A DNA stretch of 64,000 nucleotides from Xenopus tropicalis (GCF_000004195.4 NC_030680.2:151922672-151986671), one strand, 5' to 3'. Shown: positions 43,884 through 56,084, numbered from the stretch's first letter. Made by a program: numbers and translations. The notes: generated from the letters alone by a model not told the origin.

Positions 43884-45006
43884 AGTTTGCCCATAGCCTG
43901 TACAGAGAGATACCATAAAACTATGGCACATAGGGATTCCCCTGTACTAAGCACAATTCAGCAGGAACAGCCCCCTATGTTTGCCCATAGCCTGTACAGA
44001 GAGATACCATAAAACTATGGCACATAGGGATTCCCCTGTACTAAGCACAATTCAGCAGGAACAGCCCCCTAAGTTTGCCCATAGCCTGTACAGAGAGATA
44101 CCATAAAACTATGGCACATAGGGATTCCCCTGTACTAAGCACAATTCAGCAGGAACAGCCCCCTATGTTTGCCCATAGCCTGTACAGAGAGATACCATAA
44201 AACTATGGCACATAGGGATTCCCCTGTACTAAGCACAATTCAGCAGGAACAGCCCCCTAAGTTTGCCCATAGCCTGTACAGAGAGATACCATAAAACTAT
44301 GGCACATAGGGATTCCCCTGTACTAAGCACAATTAAGCAGGAACAGCCCCCTAAGTTTGCTCATAGCCTGTACAGAGAGATACCATAAAACTATGGCAGC
44401 ATAGGGATTCCCCTGTACTAAGCACAATTAAGCAGGAACAGCCCCCTAAGTTTGCCCATAGCCTGTACAGAGAGATACCATAAAACTATGGCACATAGGG
44501 ATTCCCCTGTACTAAGCACAATTCAGCAGGAACAGCCCCCTAAGTTTGCTCATAGCCTGTACAGAGAGATACCATAACACTGTGGCACATAGGGATTCCC
44601 CTGTACTAAGCACAATTCAGCAGGAACAGCCCCCTAAGTTTGCTCATAGCCTGTACAGAGAGATACCATAACACTATGGCACATAGGGATTCCCCCTGTA
44701 CTAAGCACAATTCAGCAGGAACAGCCCCCTAAGTTTGTCCATAGCCTGTACAGAGAGATACCATAAAACTATGGCACATAGGGATTCCCCTGTACTAAGC
44801 ACAATTAAGCAGGAACAGCCCCCTAAGTTTGCTCATAGCCTGTACAGAGAGATACCATAAAACTATGGCACATAGGGATTCCCCTGTACTAAGCACAATT
44901 CAGCAGGAACAGCCCCCTAAGTTTGCTCATAGCCTGTACAGAGAGATACCATAAAACTATGGCACATAGGGATTCCCCTGTACTAAGCACAATTCAGCAG
45001 GAACAG
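43884..45006 (+). repeat. Tandem repeat, 94-bp unit, about 12 copies
   Basis: Same family and orientation as 15190-15568: GCACAATTCAGCAGGAACAG, GCCTGTACAGAGAGATACCA and ATAGGGATTCCCCTGTACTA every 94 bp. Variants (AATTAAG/AATTCAG, GCCC/GCTC, TAAGTTT/TATGTTT) are shared between both loci. Confidence 0.94.
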
Positions 45007-45560
45007 CACTGTTGCATGATGGGTTTAAATGTTCTGACTTTTTATAATTGCCTAAATATCAAGAGTTAGTTTACCCTTTAGGTTCCCAGCAGGACTTGTG
45101 CCCAATTGGACCTGCCCAGAGAAACACTTGCTGTGGGAATAAGAGGGAACTGATAAATGGGGCAGATTCATAAAATCAGTTCAGAATATCCGCAAAAGCT
45201 TAGTAAATGTGAAAAAATTACCCCCCCGGCCCCAGGAGCGACAGTTGGAAAGGGAACCAATCAGGGACCCGAGTGACCCAACAAATACATAGAGTTGCCC
45301 TTGAATTCCTATTGGCTGGCCAACTTGCCCCTGGGGTGCAATCAAAGTGGGTCGTGGGGCGGCCGCTCCGGCACCGGAACTCGGGGCCCAAGGTCAGGCC
45401 TGGAATTCACTTTCTATTGATTTGTTTATTTACCAAGAAAGTATTAAAGGGTAAGTTTCTACCGTCTCAAATATCTCTCCGTTTGATGTCGTGTTGCTGG
45501 GAATGCTGGGAGTGACAGGGTTAATGGCGGCTAATTGGGGGGGTTATTATTATTGTAACC
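45007..45560. other. Unique stretch, no gene recognised
   Basis: Ordinary DNA. An 80-codon frame at 45273-45515 has no recognisable domain. Nothing else seen. Confidence 0.4.
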
Positions 45561-45562
45561 GA

Positions 45563-46418
45563 ATGTAATGATCACTAACAGGTTAATGTGGGCCGTTCCT
45601 GCTGCGCATCAGAATGTAACGATCACTAACAGGTTAATGTGGGCCGTTCCTGCTGCGCATCAGAATGTAACGATCACTAACAGGTTAATGTGGGCCGTTC
45701 CTGCTGCGCATCAGAATGTAACGATCACTAACAGGTTAATGTGGGCCGTTCCTGCTGCGCATCAGAATGTAACGATCACTAACAGGTTAATGTGGGCCGT
45801 TCCTGCTGCGCATCAGAATGTAACGATCACTAACAGGTTAATGTGGGCCGTTCCTGCTGCGCATCAGAATGTAACGATCACTAACAGGTTAATGTGGGCC
45901 GTTCCTGCTGCGCATCAGAATGTAACGATCACTAACAGGTTAATGTGGGCCGTTCCTGCTGCGCATCAGAATGTAACGATCACTAACAGGTTAATGTGGG
46001 CCGTTCCTGCTGCGCATCAGAATGTAACGATCACTAAGTTATGGGCGTCCTGCCATCAGAATGTAACGATCACTAACAGGTTAATGTGGGCCGTTCCTGC
46101 TGCGCATCAGAATGTAACGATCACTAACAGGTTAATGTGGGCCGTTCCTGCTGCGCATCAGAATGTAACGATCACTAACAGGTTAATGTGGGCCGTTCCT
46201 GCTGCGCATCAGAATGTAACGATCACTAACAGGTTAATGTGGGCCGTTCCTGCTGCGCATCAGAATGTAACGATCACTAACAGGTTAATGTGGGCCGTTC
46301 CTGCTGCGCATCAGAATGTAACGATCACTAACAGGTTAATGTGGGCCGTTCCTGCTGCGCATCAGAATGTAATGATCACTAACAGGTTAATGTGGGCCGT
46401 TCCTGCTGCGCATCAGGG
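45563..46418. repeat. Minisatellite, 51-bp unit, about 17 copies, highly homogeneous
   Basis: AATGTAACGATCACTAACAG then GTTAATGTGGGCCGTTCCTG then CTGCGCATCAG, almost base-perfect in 16 units (AATGATCAC only in the first and last). One unit (46020-46058) is 39 bp with scattered deletions. The 289-codon plus-strand frame is the 17-residue repeat. Confidence 0.95.
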
Positions 46419-47681
46419 ACCCCTTAACTGTGACTAAATGGAACTGGGGGGCCTTGTCTGCTACTGGGGGGCCCCGGGCTGTACTGAGTCGCAACGCTCC
46501 GTGATAATTGCCGTGATGAATTCAGAAGATGTTGAACAAAAATGCTTTAATATTTGGCATTTGTTTCTATAATTCATATTTCTATGTCGGTGGCAAGAGC
46601 CCCCCCCCCCCCCCCCCCCAGTAATTGTCAGCTCCGGGGTCAAATTGGCAGAAAGAAGGAAAAGGGGGGAAAAAAGGAGAAAACAGAGAGGGGCATGGGA
46701 TTTTATTAGCAGCTCCGCCCCCTGCGCACTTTTTGTAACAGGCACCAATCAGGATGCAGGGATTCATCACATGGTCTTGAATTTTAGCAGATACTTCCCC
46801 ATCTGTAATAACGGGGCCCCGTACTGCTTAGTTAGTGGGGGGCCCAGTCAGCTAAGGACAAAGGGTCCCGGTTTCAAATAAATGCTCTAGTGAAGCAGTT
46901 TGGGGCCCCACAGTTGCCGGGGCAGTAATATGGGGGTGTCGCCTGGGAAAGAACTAAGGTAACTTGGACCCTAGCAACCAGAGAGCTGCTAAAGTACCAA
47001 ATGGAGAGTTAAAATAACCATAAAAAATGAAGACCAATTGCAAATTGTCTCAGAATATGAATGTCTATAGCATTGGAGTTGTATCCCTGCGCTGGTGCTG
47101 GTCCAGTGGGCCGGCCATCCTTACTGTATGGGTTGGGGGTTCTGCCACTGCACCAACCCAATAACTCCGCTACCTGTTGCTAAGGACTCAGGCCCAGATA
47201 CCCATCAGTCATGGGTTTTACCCTCAGGTGGGGCATTTAGGGCAATACTTGGCGCAGGGCAGTTTTCTATTCCACTTTTGGTCAGGGGCAGTTACCTGTT
47301 TTACCCCCAGCAAAGGGCAATAATTAAATCTACCCCTGGCTCAGGGCAATCATCCTGGATTTGTTGCGGGACTGCGACTCCCATGAACCTGTGTGGGGCA
47401 GCAGGGAGTGGTAGTTGAGCCCCAGCTGGAGAGCTGCAGGTTGGAATGACCCATTATCGGGGGCTTCTATCCGGGAGAGCAATCATTTAGCTAAACATTC
47501 CCAGACCTGCCGGTCGCTCCTTCTCTCCGGCTCATTTTTCTCTCGAACAACAATTGGTTTGGACACCCCCCCCCCCCCCCCGGCTCCTGTTCCCCATTAG
47601 CCCCATTTAACTTCATTCCTTCCCCTCCCCCATGTTTATCAACTGCCCCCCCCTCCCAACTCATCACTTCCTTACTCCAAC
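46419..47681. other. Unique stretch with a T2 MITE remnant
   Basis: Mostly ordinary DNA with C-runs of about 18 (46601-46619) and 17 (47565-47581). The interval 46960-47060 matches the inner part of the T2-type MITE on its minus strand (GGACCCTAGCAACCAGAGAG, AATGAAGACCAATTGCAAAT, TTGTCTCAGAATAT), without ends. Frames of 61-107 codons show no domain. Confidence 0.5.
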
Positions 47682-49335
47682 CTGCATCCCATCAGCCCCT
47701 CTGATCCATCCCATCAGCCCCTCTGATCCATCCCATCAGCCTCTCTGATCCATCCCATCAGCCCCCCTGATCCATCCCATCAGCCTCTCTGATCCTCTGA
47801 TCCATCCCATCAGCCTCTCTGATCCATCCCATCAGCCCCTCTGATCCATCCCATCAGCCTCTCTGATCCATCCCATCAGCCTCTCTGATCCATCCCATCA
47901 GCCCCTCTGATCCATCCCATCAGCCTCTCTGATCCATCCCATCAGCCTCTCTGATCCATCCCATCAGCCCCTCTGATCCATCCCATCAGCCTCTCTGATC
48001 CATCCCAACAGCCTCTCTGATCCATCCCATCAGCCCCTCTGATCCATCCCATCAGCCCCTCTGATCCATCCCATCAGCCTCTCTGATCCATCCCATCAGC
48101 CTCTCTGATCCATCCCATCAGCCCCCCTGATCCATCCCATCAGCCCCCCTGATCCATCCCATCAGCCCCCCTGATCCATCCCATCAGCCTCTCTGATCCA
48201 TCCCATCAGCCTCTCTGATCCATCCCATCAGCCTCTCTGATCCATCCCATCAGCCCCCCTGATCCATCCCATCAGCCCCCCTGATCCATCCCATCAGCCC
48301 CCTGATCCATCCCATCAGCCTCTCTGATCCATCCCATCAGCCTCTCTGATCCATCCCATCAGCCTCTCTGATCCATCCCATCAGCCCCTCTGATCCATCC
48401 CATCAGCCCCTCTGATCCATCCCATCAGCCTCTCTGATCCATCCCATCAGCCCCTCTGATCCATCCCATCAGCCCCTCTGATCCATCCCATCAGCCCCTC
48501 TGATCCATCCCATCAGCCTCTCTGATCCATCTCATCAGCCCCCCTGATCCATCCCATCAGCCTCTCTGATCCATCCCATCAGCCTCTCTGATCCATCCCA
48601 TCAGCCTCTCTGATCCATCCCATCAGCCCCTCTGATCCATCCCATCAGCCCCTCTGATCCATCCCATCAGCCCCTCTGATCCATCCCATCAGCCTCTCTG
48701 ATCCATCCCATCAGCCCCCCTGATCCATCCCACCAGCCCCCCTGATCCATCCCATCAGCCTCTCTGATCCATCCCATCAGCCCCTCTGATTTATCCCATC
48801 AGCCCCTCTGATCCATCTCATCAGCCCCCCTGATCCATCCCATCAGCCCCCCTGATCCATCCCATCAGCCCCTCTGATCCATCCCATCAGCCCCCCTGAT
48901 CCATCCCATCAGCCCCTCTGATCCATCCCATCAGCCCCTCTGATCCATCCCATCAGCCCCTCTGATCCATCCCATCAGCCCCCCTGATCCATCCCATCAG
49001 CCCCCCTGATCCATCCCATCAGCCCCCCTGATCCATCCCATCAGCCCCCCTGATCCATCCCATCAGCCCCTCTGATCCATCCCATCAGCCTCTCTGATCC
49101 ATCCCATCAGCCCCCCTGATCCATCCCATCAGCCCCTCTGATCCATCCCATCAGCCTCTCTGATCCATCCCATCAGCCTCTCTGATCCATCCCATCAGCC
49201 CCCCTGATCCATCCCATCAGCCCCTCTGATCCATCCCATCAGCCCCCCTGATCCATCCCATCAGCCCCTCTGATCCATCCCATCAGCCCCTCTGATCCAT
49301 CCCATCAGCCCCCCTGATCCATCCCATCAGCAATT
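47682..49335. repeat. Minisatellite, 22-bp unit, about 75 copies
   Basis: The unit is GATCCATCCCATCAGCCCCT plus CT, with three main subtypes (CCCCTCT, CCTCTCT, CCCCCCT). Blocks of the same subtype run together. One short unit near 47785 (GATCCTCTGATCC). Period 22 gives no long frame. Confidence 0.96.
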
Positions 49336-49666
49336 GGTGTCAGTTTATCTCTCTGCGTTGCTATGGAAATGGTTTGTATCTCACTGTTGCTATGGAATGG
49401 TTACCCCATTGCCCCCCCCCCCCCACGTGGGGCTCATTAGTGAGTTATTTTAGACGTAATAGGGACAAATTGACTAAATATGCAAAATTCCTAAATCCAA
49501 AAGAACCGTTTTCTTTTCTCTCGGACTTTTCTGCGATTGTTTCATTTCTGGGAGGTTTTTGGAAAGAAACTGAACTGTTCGTCTCCCCTCGGAGCAGAAA
49601 TAATCAGCCATCTGGGTCTCACGTTACTGATGGACCAGCGCCAGAACCTTCGGCCTTGAACTCCGC
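49336..49666. other. Unique stretch; paired GTTGCTATGGAA words
   Basis: GTTGCTATGGAAATGG (49357) and GTTGCTATGGAATGG (49387) are a direct pair resembling RFX-type half-sites. The rest is ordinary DNA. No gene recognised. Confidence 0.35.
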
Positions 49667-51472
49667 AACTCCCCCCCTGTAGGAACCCGGATTGGATTCT
49701 TCCTGGGAGTCTGGGGGGGGGGGTAACGGGGCAACTCCCCCCCCTGTAGGAACCCAGATTGGATTCTTCCTGGGAGTCTGGGGGGGGGGTAACGGGGCAA
49801 CTCCCCCCCCTGTAGGAACCCAGATTGGATTCTTCCTGGGAGTCTGGGGGGGGGGGGGTAACGGGGCAACTCCCCCCCCTGTAGGAACCCAGATTGGATT
49901 CTTCCTGGGAGTCTGGGGGGGGGGGGGGGTAACGGGGCAACTCCCCCCCCTGTAGGAACCCAGATTGGATTCTTCCTGGGAGTCTGGGGGGGGGGTAACG
50001 GGGCAACTCCCCCCCTGTAGGAACCCGGATTGGATTCTTCCTGGGAATCTGGGGGGGGTAACGGGGCAACTCCCCCCTCTGTAGGAACCCAGATTGGATT
50101 CTTCCTGGGAGTCTGGGGGGGGGGGGGTAACGGGGCAACTCCCCCCTCTGTAGGAACCCAGATTGGATTCTTCCTGGGAGTCTGGGGGGGGGGGGTAACG
50201 GGGCAACTCCCCCCTCTGTAGGAACCCAGATTGGATTCTTCCTGGGAGTCTGGGGGGGGGTAACGGGGCAACTCCCCCCTCTGTAGGAACCCAGATTGGA
50301 TTCTTCCTGGGAGTCTGGGGGGGGCTAACGGGGCAACTCCCCCCTCTGTAGGAACCCAGATTGGATTCTTCCTGGGAGTCTGGGGGGGGGTAACGGGGCA
50401 ACTCCCCCCTCTGTAGGAACCCAGATTGGATTCTTCCTGGGAGTCTGGGGGGGGGGGGGGTAACGGGGCAACTCCCCCCTCTGTAGGAACCCAGATTGGA
50501 TTCTTCCTGGGAGTCTGGGGGGGGGGGGGGTAACGGGGCAACTCCCCCTCTGTAGGAACCCAGATTGGATTCTTCCTGGGAGTCTGGGGGGGGGTAACGG
50601 GGCAACTCCCCCCTCTGTAGGAACCCAGATTGGATTCTTCCTGGGAGTCTGGGGGGGGGGGGGTAACGGGGCAACTCCCCCCTCTGTAGGAACCCAGATT
50701 GGATTCTTCCTGGGAGTCTGGGGGGGGGGGGGTAACGGGGCAACTCCCCCCTCTGTAGGAACCCAGATTGGATTCTTCCTGGGAGTCTGGGGGGGGGTAA
50801 CGGGGCAACTCCCCCCTCTGTAGGAACCCAGATTGGATTCTTCCTGGGAGTCTGGGGGGGGAGTAACGGGGCAACTCCCCCCTCTGTAGGAACCCAGATT
50901 GGATTCTTCCTGGGAGTCTGGGGGGGGTAACGGGGCAACTCCCCCCCCTCTGTAGGAACCCAGATTGGATTCTTCCTGGGAGTCTGGGGGGGGGGTAACG
51001 GGGCAACTCCCCCCTCTGTAGGAACCCAGATTGGATTCTTCCTGGGAGTCTGGGGGGGGGGGTAACGGGGCAACTCCCCCCTCTGTAGGAACCCAGATTG
51101 GATTCTTCCTGGGAGTCTGGGGGGGGTAACGGGGCAACTCCCCCCCCTCTGTAGGAACCCGGATTGGATTCTTCCTGGGAGTCTGAGGGGGGGTAACGGG
51201 GCAACTCCCCCCCCTCTGTAGGAACCCAGATTGGATTCTTCCCGGCAGTCTGGGGGGGGTAACGGGGCAACTCCCCCCCCTCTGTAGGAACCCGGATTGG
51301 ATTCTTCCCGGCAGTCTGGGGGGGGTAACGGGGCAACTCCCCCCCCTCTGTAGGAACCCGGATTGGATTCTTCCTGGGAGTCTGAGGGGGGGTAACGGGG
51401 CAACTCCCCCCCCTCTGTAGGAACCCGGATTGGATTCTTCCCGGCAGTCTGGGGGGGGTAACGGGGCAACTT
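49667..51472. repeat. G/C-run minisatellite, about 62-68-bp unit, about 28 copies
   Basis: The unit is CTGTAGGAACCCAGATTGGA, TTCTTCCTGGGAGTCTG, a run of 7-13 Gs, then TAACGGGGCAACTCCCCCC. Left units lack the CTC before CTGTAGG. The rightmost units have CCCGGATT and CCCGGCAGTCTG. Long minus-strand Pro/Arg frames (up to 629 codons) are artefacts. Confidence 0.95.
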
Positions 51473-51898
51473 CACCCACCGCCTGCCCAGCGCTCGGCAC
51501 AGAACCACTGGGTTCTAACTGGTGGGACCTGCCGGTACCGGTTCTGTAGGGAAATAACCTCCCGTTTATCCGGATAGGAGCCTCCCTAACAATAAATGGG
51601 GGATTTCGCCAGATTTGACGCCGTTATTTCACGTCGGTTCCGATGGAAGAAACAAACCCAGTTGGACACTTATTATTGGGGACACTCACCAGGGAACCCC
51701 AAATTCTGCCCCATTTGCTGCACAGAAATAAATAATTGCGACCAATCGTTCCATTCCGGGGCCGGAGGGGAGTGAGGCCGAGACTCTCAGTAATGGTTCT
51801 GTCCAATCAAATCCCTAATTTCCGCCACTTCCTACGGAACATGAACAGCGCAGAACATTTCCCACATTTCCTTCTGGCTCCCTGCCCCCCCCCCCCAA
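51473..51898. other. Unique stretch, no gene recognised
   Basis: Ordinary DNA. Nothing recognised apart from a C-run just before the next array. Confidence 0.4.
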
Positions 51899-51899
51899 C

Positions 51900-52573
51900 C
51901 TGCACCACCTTGCTCCTCCCTCCCCACCTGTGTGCCACCTTGCTCCTCCCACCCCACCTGTGTGCCACCTTGCTCCTCCCTCCCCACCTGTGTGCCACCT
52001 TGCTCCTCCCACCCCACCTGTGCGCCACCTTGCTCCTCCCTCCCCACCTGTGTACCACCTTGCTCCTCCCACCCCACCTGTGTGCCACCTTGCTCCTCCC
52101 TCCCCACCTGTGTGCCACCTTGCTCCTCCCACCCCACCTGTGTGCCACCTTGCTTCTCCCTCCCCACCTGTGCGCCACCTTGCTCCTCCCACCCCACCTG
52201 TGCGCCACCTTGCTCCTCCCACCCCACCTGTGCGCCATCTTGCTCCTCCCTCCCCACCTGTGCGACACCTTGCTCCTCCCTCCCCACCTGTGTGCCATCT
52301 TGCTCCTCCCTCCCCACCTGTGTGCCATCTTGCTCCTCCCTCCCCACCTGTGTGCCACCTTGCTCCTCCCCCCCACCTGTGGGCCACCTTGCTCCTCCCA
52401 CCCCACCTGTGGGCCACCTTGCTCCTCCCACCCCACCTGTGGGCCACCTTGCTCCTCCCACCCCACCTGTGGGCCACCTTGCTCCTCCCACCTGTGGGCC
52501 ACCTTGCTCCTCCCACCTGTGGCCCACCTTGCTCCTCCCACCTGTGGGTCACCTTGCTCCTCCCACCCCACCT
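51900..52573. repeat. Minisatellite, 30-bp unit with 60-bp dimer order, about 23 copies
   Basis: The unit is TGTGCCACCTTGCTCCTCCC plus TCCCCACCTG or ACCCCACCTG. T- and A-type units alternate strictly at 51911-52150, forming 60-bp dimers. The right end has shortened units (GTGGGCCACC) of 30, then 21-22 bp. Seven long frames on both strands are repeat artefacts. Confidence 0.95.
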
Positions 52574-52792
52574 GTGGGCAAGATGGAGACAGTAGGACAA
52601 GATGGAGACAGTAGGACAAGATGGGGACAGTAGGGCAAGATGGGGACAGTAGGACAAGATGGGGACAGTAGGGCAAGATGGAGACAGTAGGGCAAGATGG
52701 AGACAGTAGGGCAAGATGGGGACAGTAGGGCAAGATGGGGACAGTAGGGCAAGATGGAGACAGTAGGGCAAGATGGGGACAGTAGGGCAAAA
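52574..52792. repeat. Minisatellite, 19-bp unit, about 11 copies
   Basis: CAAGATGGAGACAGTAGGA/G with GGAGAC and GGGGAC variants. It directly follows the 30-bp array. Confidence 0.93.
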
Positions 52793-53772
52793 TAGTAACA
52801 GTAACACTTTGTGTGGGGGGGGGGGGCTTGGAAAATTGGCTCAGGCTGAAGGGCAGTTGGGGGATTTGGGGTGAATGTGCTTACAGTTGGGGTGGGGGGT
52901 GGAACAGACTAATCTCCAAGCTGATTTACCTGTCAGTCACACACAGATGTAAGTGTTTGGGATTCGCACAAGAATGAATACAGTTCTTTGGGGATGGATA
53001 ATAAGGATTATGATTGGCTATTTGGCAGCCCCATGTCGCCTGATTGGCTGATGGAGGTTCTGACTGGAGTAAAACACTTGCCCCCCCCCCCAGCCAGAAA
53101 TGTAAAAATGGCCCCTGTATTGAGGCCACTGGGAGCGACACTGGTTATTGGGGCTGATTGGTGCGCGGGGGGTCCCTGACCAATTGGCTGGATCTGCAGT
53201 CTGGGCCTCACTGTCTCCGGCACAGGCAGCGGCACATGAACAGTAAATAAGGATAATTGCCCCAGGGCCACAGAATGGGCACATTTATTAGAGCAGGGGG
53301 GGTGTAGGGTGGGGTCCGGGGGCTTATGGGAAATCAATCAGTGGGGGGGCTAACGAGGCTGGAGATAATATGAAAATGAGGTGAAAATGCCCCAAATCGT
53401 TATCAATCATCGTTTGCTTTGTGGGTTAATGAGGATCTGCTAAAGGGCAAGTAATGAAACGGGATCTCATTAGGGGCAATTACCCCCCCCCCCGCTCTCA
53501 TTACCCCCCCCCCCCCCCCCGCTCTCATTAAGAGATTAGCGAGTTGGATGAATGTGAGGTATTTCCTTGCGTCGCTAATTACCCGGCGCTCGTTTACTTC
53601 AATATTTGCTTTGTGCGAGCGACTCGGGGGCACAATGGGCCCATTCAGCGCCAACCGACCCAGTTACCCGGCACTTTGTTTCTTTTGGGCTTTTGTGTGT
53701 TTGGTTTGTCTTTCCCTCTGTCTCTTCCCCCCGCGGGGGGATCCGGGGGGCAACGTTCCACCAGCGGGGAAT
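52793..53772. other. Unique stretch, no gene recognised
   Basis: Ordinary DNA with C-runs (53480-53492 and 53503-53520, each before GCTCTCATTA, a short direct repeat). Frames of 60-110 codons have no recognisable domain. Confidence 0.4.
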
Positions 53773-53773
53773 T

Positions 53774-54862
53774 CCCAGGGGCCTCCCAGTGTTTGGGCAG
53801 CGCCGCCAATGGGCTCTGGGCAGAACTTTCCTATTGCCCAGAACCTGCCTACTCAGTTATACCCAGGGGCCTCCCAGTGTTTGGGCAGCGCCGCCAATGG
53901 GCTCTGGGCAGAACTTTCCTATTGCCCAGAACCTGCCTACTCAGTTATACCCAGGGGCCTCCCAGTGTTTGGGCAGCGCCGCCAATGGGCTCTGGGCAGA
54001 ACTTTCCTATTGCCCAGAACCTGCCTACTCAGTTATACCCAGGGGCCTCCCAGTGTTTGGGCAGCGCCGCCAATGGGCTCTGGGCAGAACTTTCCTATTG
54101 CCCAGAACCTGCCTACTCAGTTATACCCAGGGGCCTCCCAGTGTTTGGGCAGCGCCGCCAATGGGCTCTGGGCAGAACTTTCCTATTGCCCAGAACCTGC
54201 CTACTCAGTTATACCCAGGGGCCTCCCAGTGTTTGGGCAGTGCCGCCAATGGGCTCTGGGCAGAACTTTCCTATTGCCCAGAACCTGCCTACTCAGTTAT
54301 ACCCAGGGGCCTCCCAGTGTTTGGGCAGCGCCGCCAATGGGCTCTGGGCAGAACTTTCCTATTGCCCAGAACCTGCCTACTCAGTTATACCCAGGGGCCT
54401 CCCAGTGTTTGGGCAGCGCCGCCAATGGGCTCTGGGCAGAACTTTCCTATTGCCCAGAACCTGCCTACTCAGTTATACCCAGGGGCCTCCCAGTGTTTGG
54501 GCAGCACCGCCAATGGGCTCTGGGCAGAACTTTCCTATTGCCCAGAACCTGCCTACTCAGTTATACCCAGGGGCCTCCCAGTGTTTGGGCAGCGCCGCCA
54601 ATGGGCTCTGGGCAGAACTTTCCTATTGCCCAGAACCTGCCTACTCAGTTATACCCAGGGGCCTCCCAGTGTTTGGGCAGTGCCGCCAATGGGCTCTGGG
54701 CAGAACTTTCCTATTGCCCAGAACCTGCCTACTCAGTTATACCCAGGGGCCTCCCAGTGTTTGGGCAGCGCCGCCAATGGGCTCTGGGCAGAACTTTCCT
54801 ATTGCCCAGAACCTGCCTACTCAGTTATACCCCAGGGGCCTCCCAGTGTTTGGGCAGCGCCG
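53774..54862. repeat. Tandem repeat, 88-bp unit, about 12.4 copies
   Basis: CCCAGGGGCCTCCCAGTGTT starts units at 53774, 53862, 53950 and so on. Units are almost identical (single CGCC/TGCC/CACC changes). The period leaves remainder 1 modulo 3, so the same peptide series appears in all three plus frames (449-478 codons). This rules them out as genes. Confidence 0.95.
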
Positions 54863-55372
54863 CGGGGGGCGGGGGAACAAACGGCACCAACAATGGGCCC
54901 CCCTTTTGGATCAAAGTTGGGAAGGTTGAACTTTATGGCCCTGAAGTATTATTGAGTAGGCGGGGGGGGCACAAGTGTCTCTAATGAAATACCAAGTTTA
55001 CCCCATTTATGGTGTTGGACCAGCCCATTGGTTGGCTGTTGCCCAGTATAAGGTCGGGGGATCCAATCACATCCACCCCCAATGGGGCTCAGTTATGACT
55101 TGCAATGCAGCGTGGGAAGTGGATTTGGACACAAATTGACATTTTTTACCCACAATGCATTCCTGTAATGGGGGTTGGGTGGGTTTGGCCCAATACCTGC
55201 ACCTCAAAAGGGGGTCGCGGGCCTTTTGCCTCCTCCCCACCTGTGACTTAAAGGGGCCCCACTTCCGGCTTCATCCCTCCTGGCCCCGCCCCCTCTGTGA
55301 GGTTATAGGTGGGGCAGGTCGGGTTCGGGCCTATAAATATAGGGGGAACCATGGGTCGGTTGGGGTGCTGGT
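54863..55372. other. Unique stretch, no gene recognised
   Basis: Ordinary DNA, no repeat and no recognisable domain in a 73-codon frame. Confidence 0.4.
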
Positions 55373-55485
55373 TTAGGAGGGGGGGGGTTAGGGGCTGGTT
55401 TAGGAGGGGGGGTTAGAGGTAGGAGGGGGGGTTAGAGGTAGGAGGGGGGGTTAGAGGTAGGAGGGGGGGTTAGAGGTAGGAGGTT
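55373..55485. repeat. Short G-rich repeat, about 19-bp unit, about 6 copies
   Basis: GGTAGGAGGGGGGGTTAGA units, preceded by two longer variants with GGGCTGGTTTAGGAGG. Confidence 0.85.
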
Positions 55486-55489
55486 ACAG

Positions 55490-55560
55490 CCCCCAGGTTG
55501 GAATTGAACCCATGACACCAGAGATTTAAGGCAGCGCCAGTAATGCCCTGGCCAGTGCCC
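55490..55560 (-). repeat. Fragment resembling an L2/CR1-type LINE or tRNA-derived repeat
   Basis: On the minus strand GGCGCTGCCTTAAATCTCTG then GTGTCATGGGTTCAATTCCA. The GGGTTCAATTCC word resembles a Pol III B-box, and the order recalls a common amphibian/fish LINE 3' segment. It is too short and diverged for a family call, and no tRNA fold or A-box is evident. Confidence 0.3.
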
Positions 55561-56084
55561 AACCCTCTCCTGCCCTATTCCCACTGCCCTGTCATTGCCT
55601 TATACCAGCTCCGCCTCTCTCTCTGATGTCACCAAAGTGGGCAGGGCCATTAGGTTTCGGACCGGCTGGCACAGCCCCAATGCCAACCCTGTGCCAAGTC
55701 TATTGGCTGGGCCCCCCCCCGGGATATTGCCAGTCCCTTCCTCCCTCCCCATTGAATGTTTTAGTTCAACACCAGCCGAAGAGCTGTGATTGGCTGTTTC
55801 TGCCCCACAGTTGCTGCTCAGGAGATAATTGGCCCTTTGTTTTGCAGCAGTAATTAAAGGCAAAGTAAAGACTAAAATATTGACTTTGCTCCCAACATGA
55901 AGCTTCTTGTGCTCGGAAATTCCCTCATAGAGTCGGGAGGGAACCCCACCTTGTGCCCCGGGGCCCCCACCTTGTGCCCCGGGGCCCCCACAGGGCTGAG
56001 GCTTTTCTGCTTGGCTGGAAGCCGTGAATACTCGGAGCCGGGGCTTCTGTGCTGCAACGTCAGCCCCCAGCGCAACCCCCGCAG
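55561..56084. other. Unique stretch containing an inverted copy of an array module
   Basis: The interval 55881-55910 (GACTTTGCTCCCAACATGAA and on) is the reverse complement of a module found twice inside the next array. No gene recognised. A signal-peptide-like 68-codon frame at 55897-56103 starts in that module and is not supported. Confidence 0.45.

Noticed and set aside
47682..49335. CRISPR-like regular repeat
   Set aside because: Units are contiguous with no unique spacers and no cas genes, and the genome is vertebrate. The same holds for every other array here.
49542..51508. Pro/Arg-rich minus-strand frames of up to 629 codons
   Set aside because: They are translations of the 62-68-bp G-run array in more than one frame.
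53544..54984. Three plus-strand frames of about 450-478 codons
   Set aside because: An 88-bp unit cycles through all three frames and gives the same peptides in each, which a real gene would not do.
55490..55560. tRNA gene on the minus strand
   Set aside because: Only a GGGTTCAATTCC word resembles a T-arm/B-box. No acceptor stem, anticodon arm or A-box can be paired.
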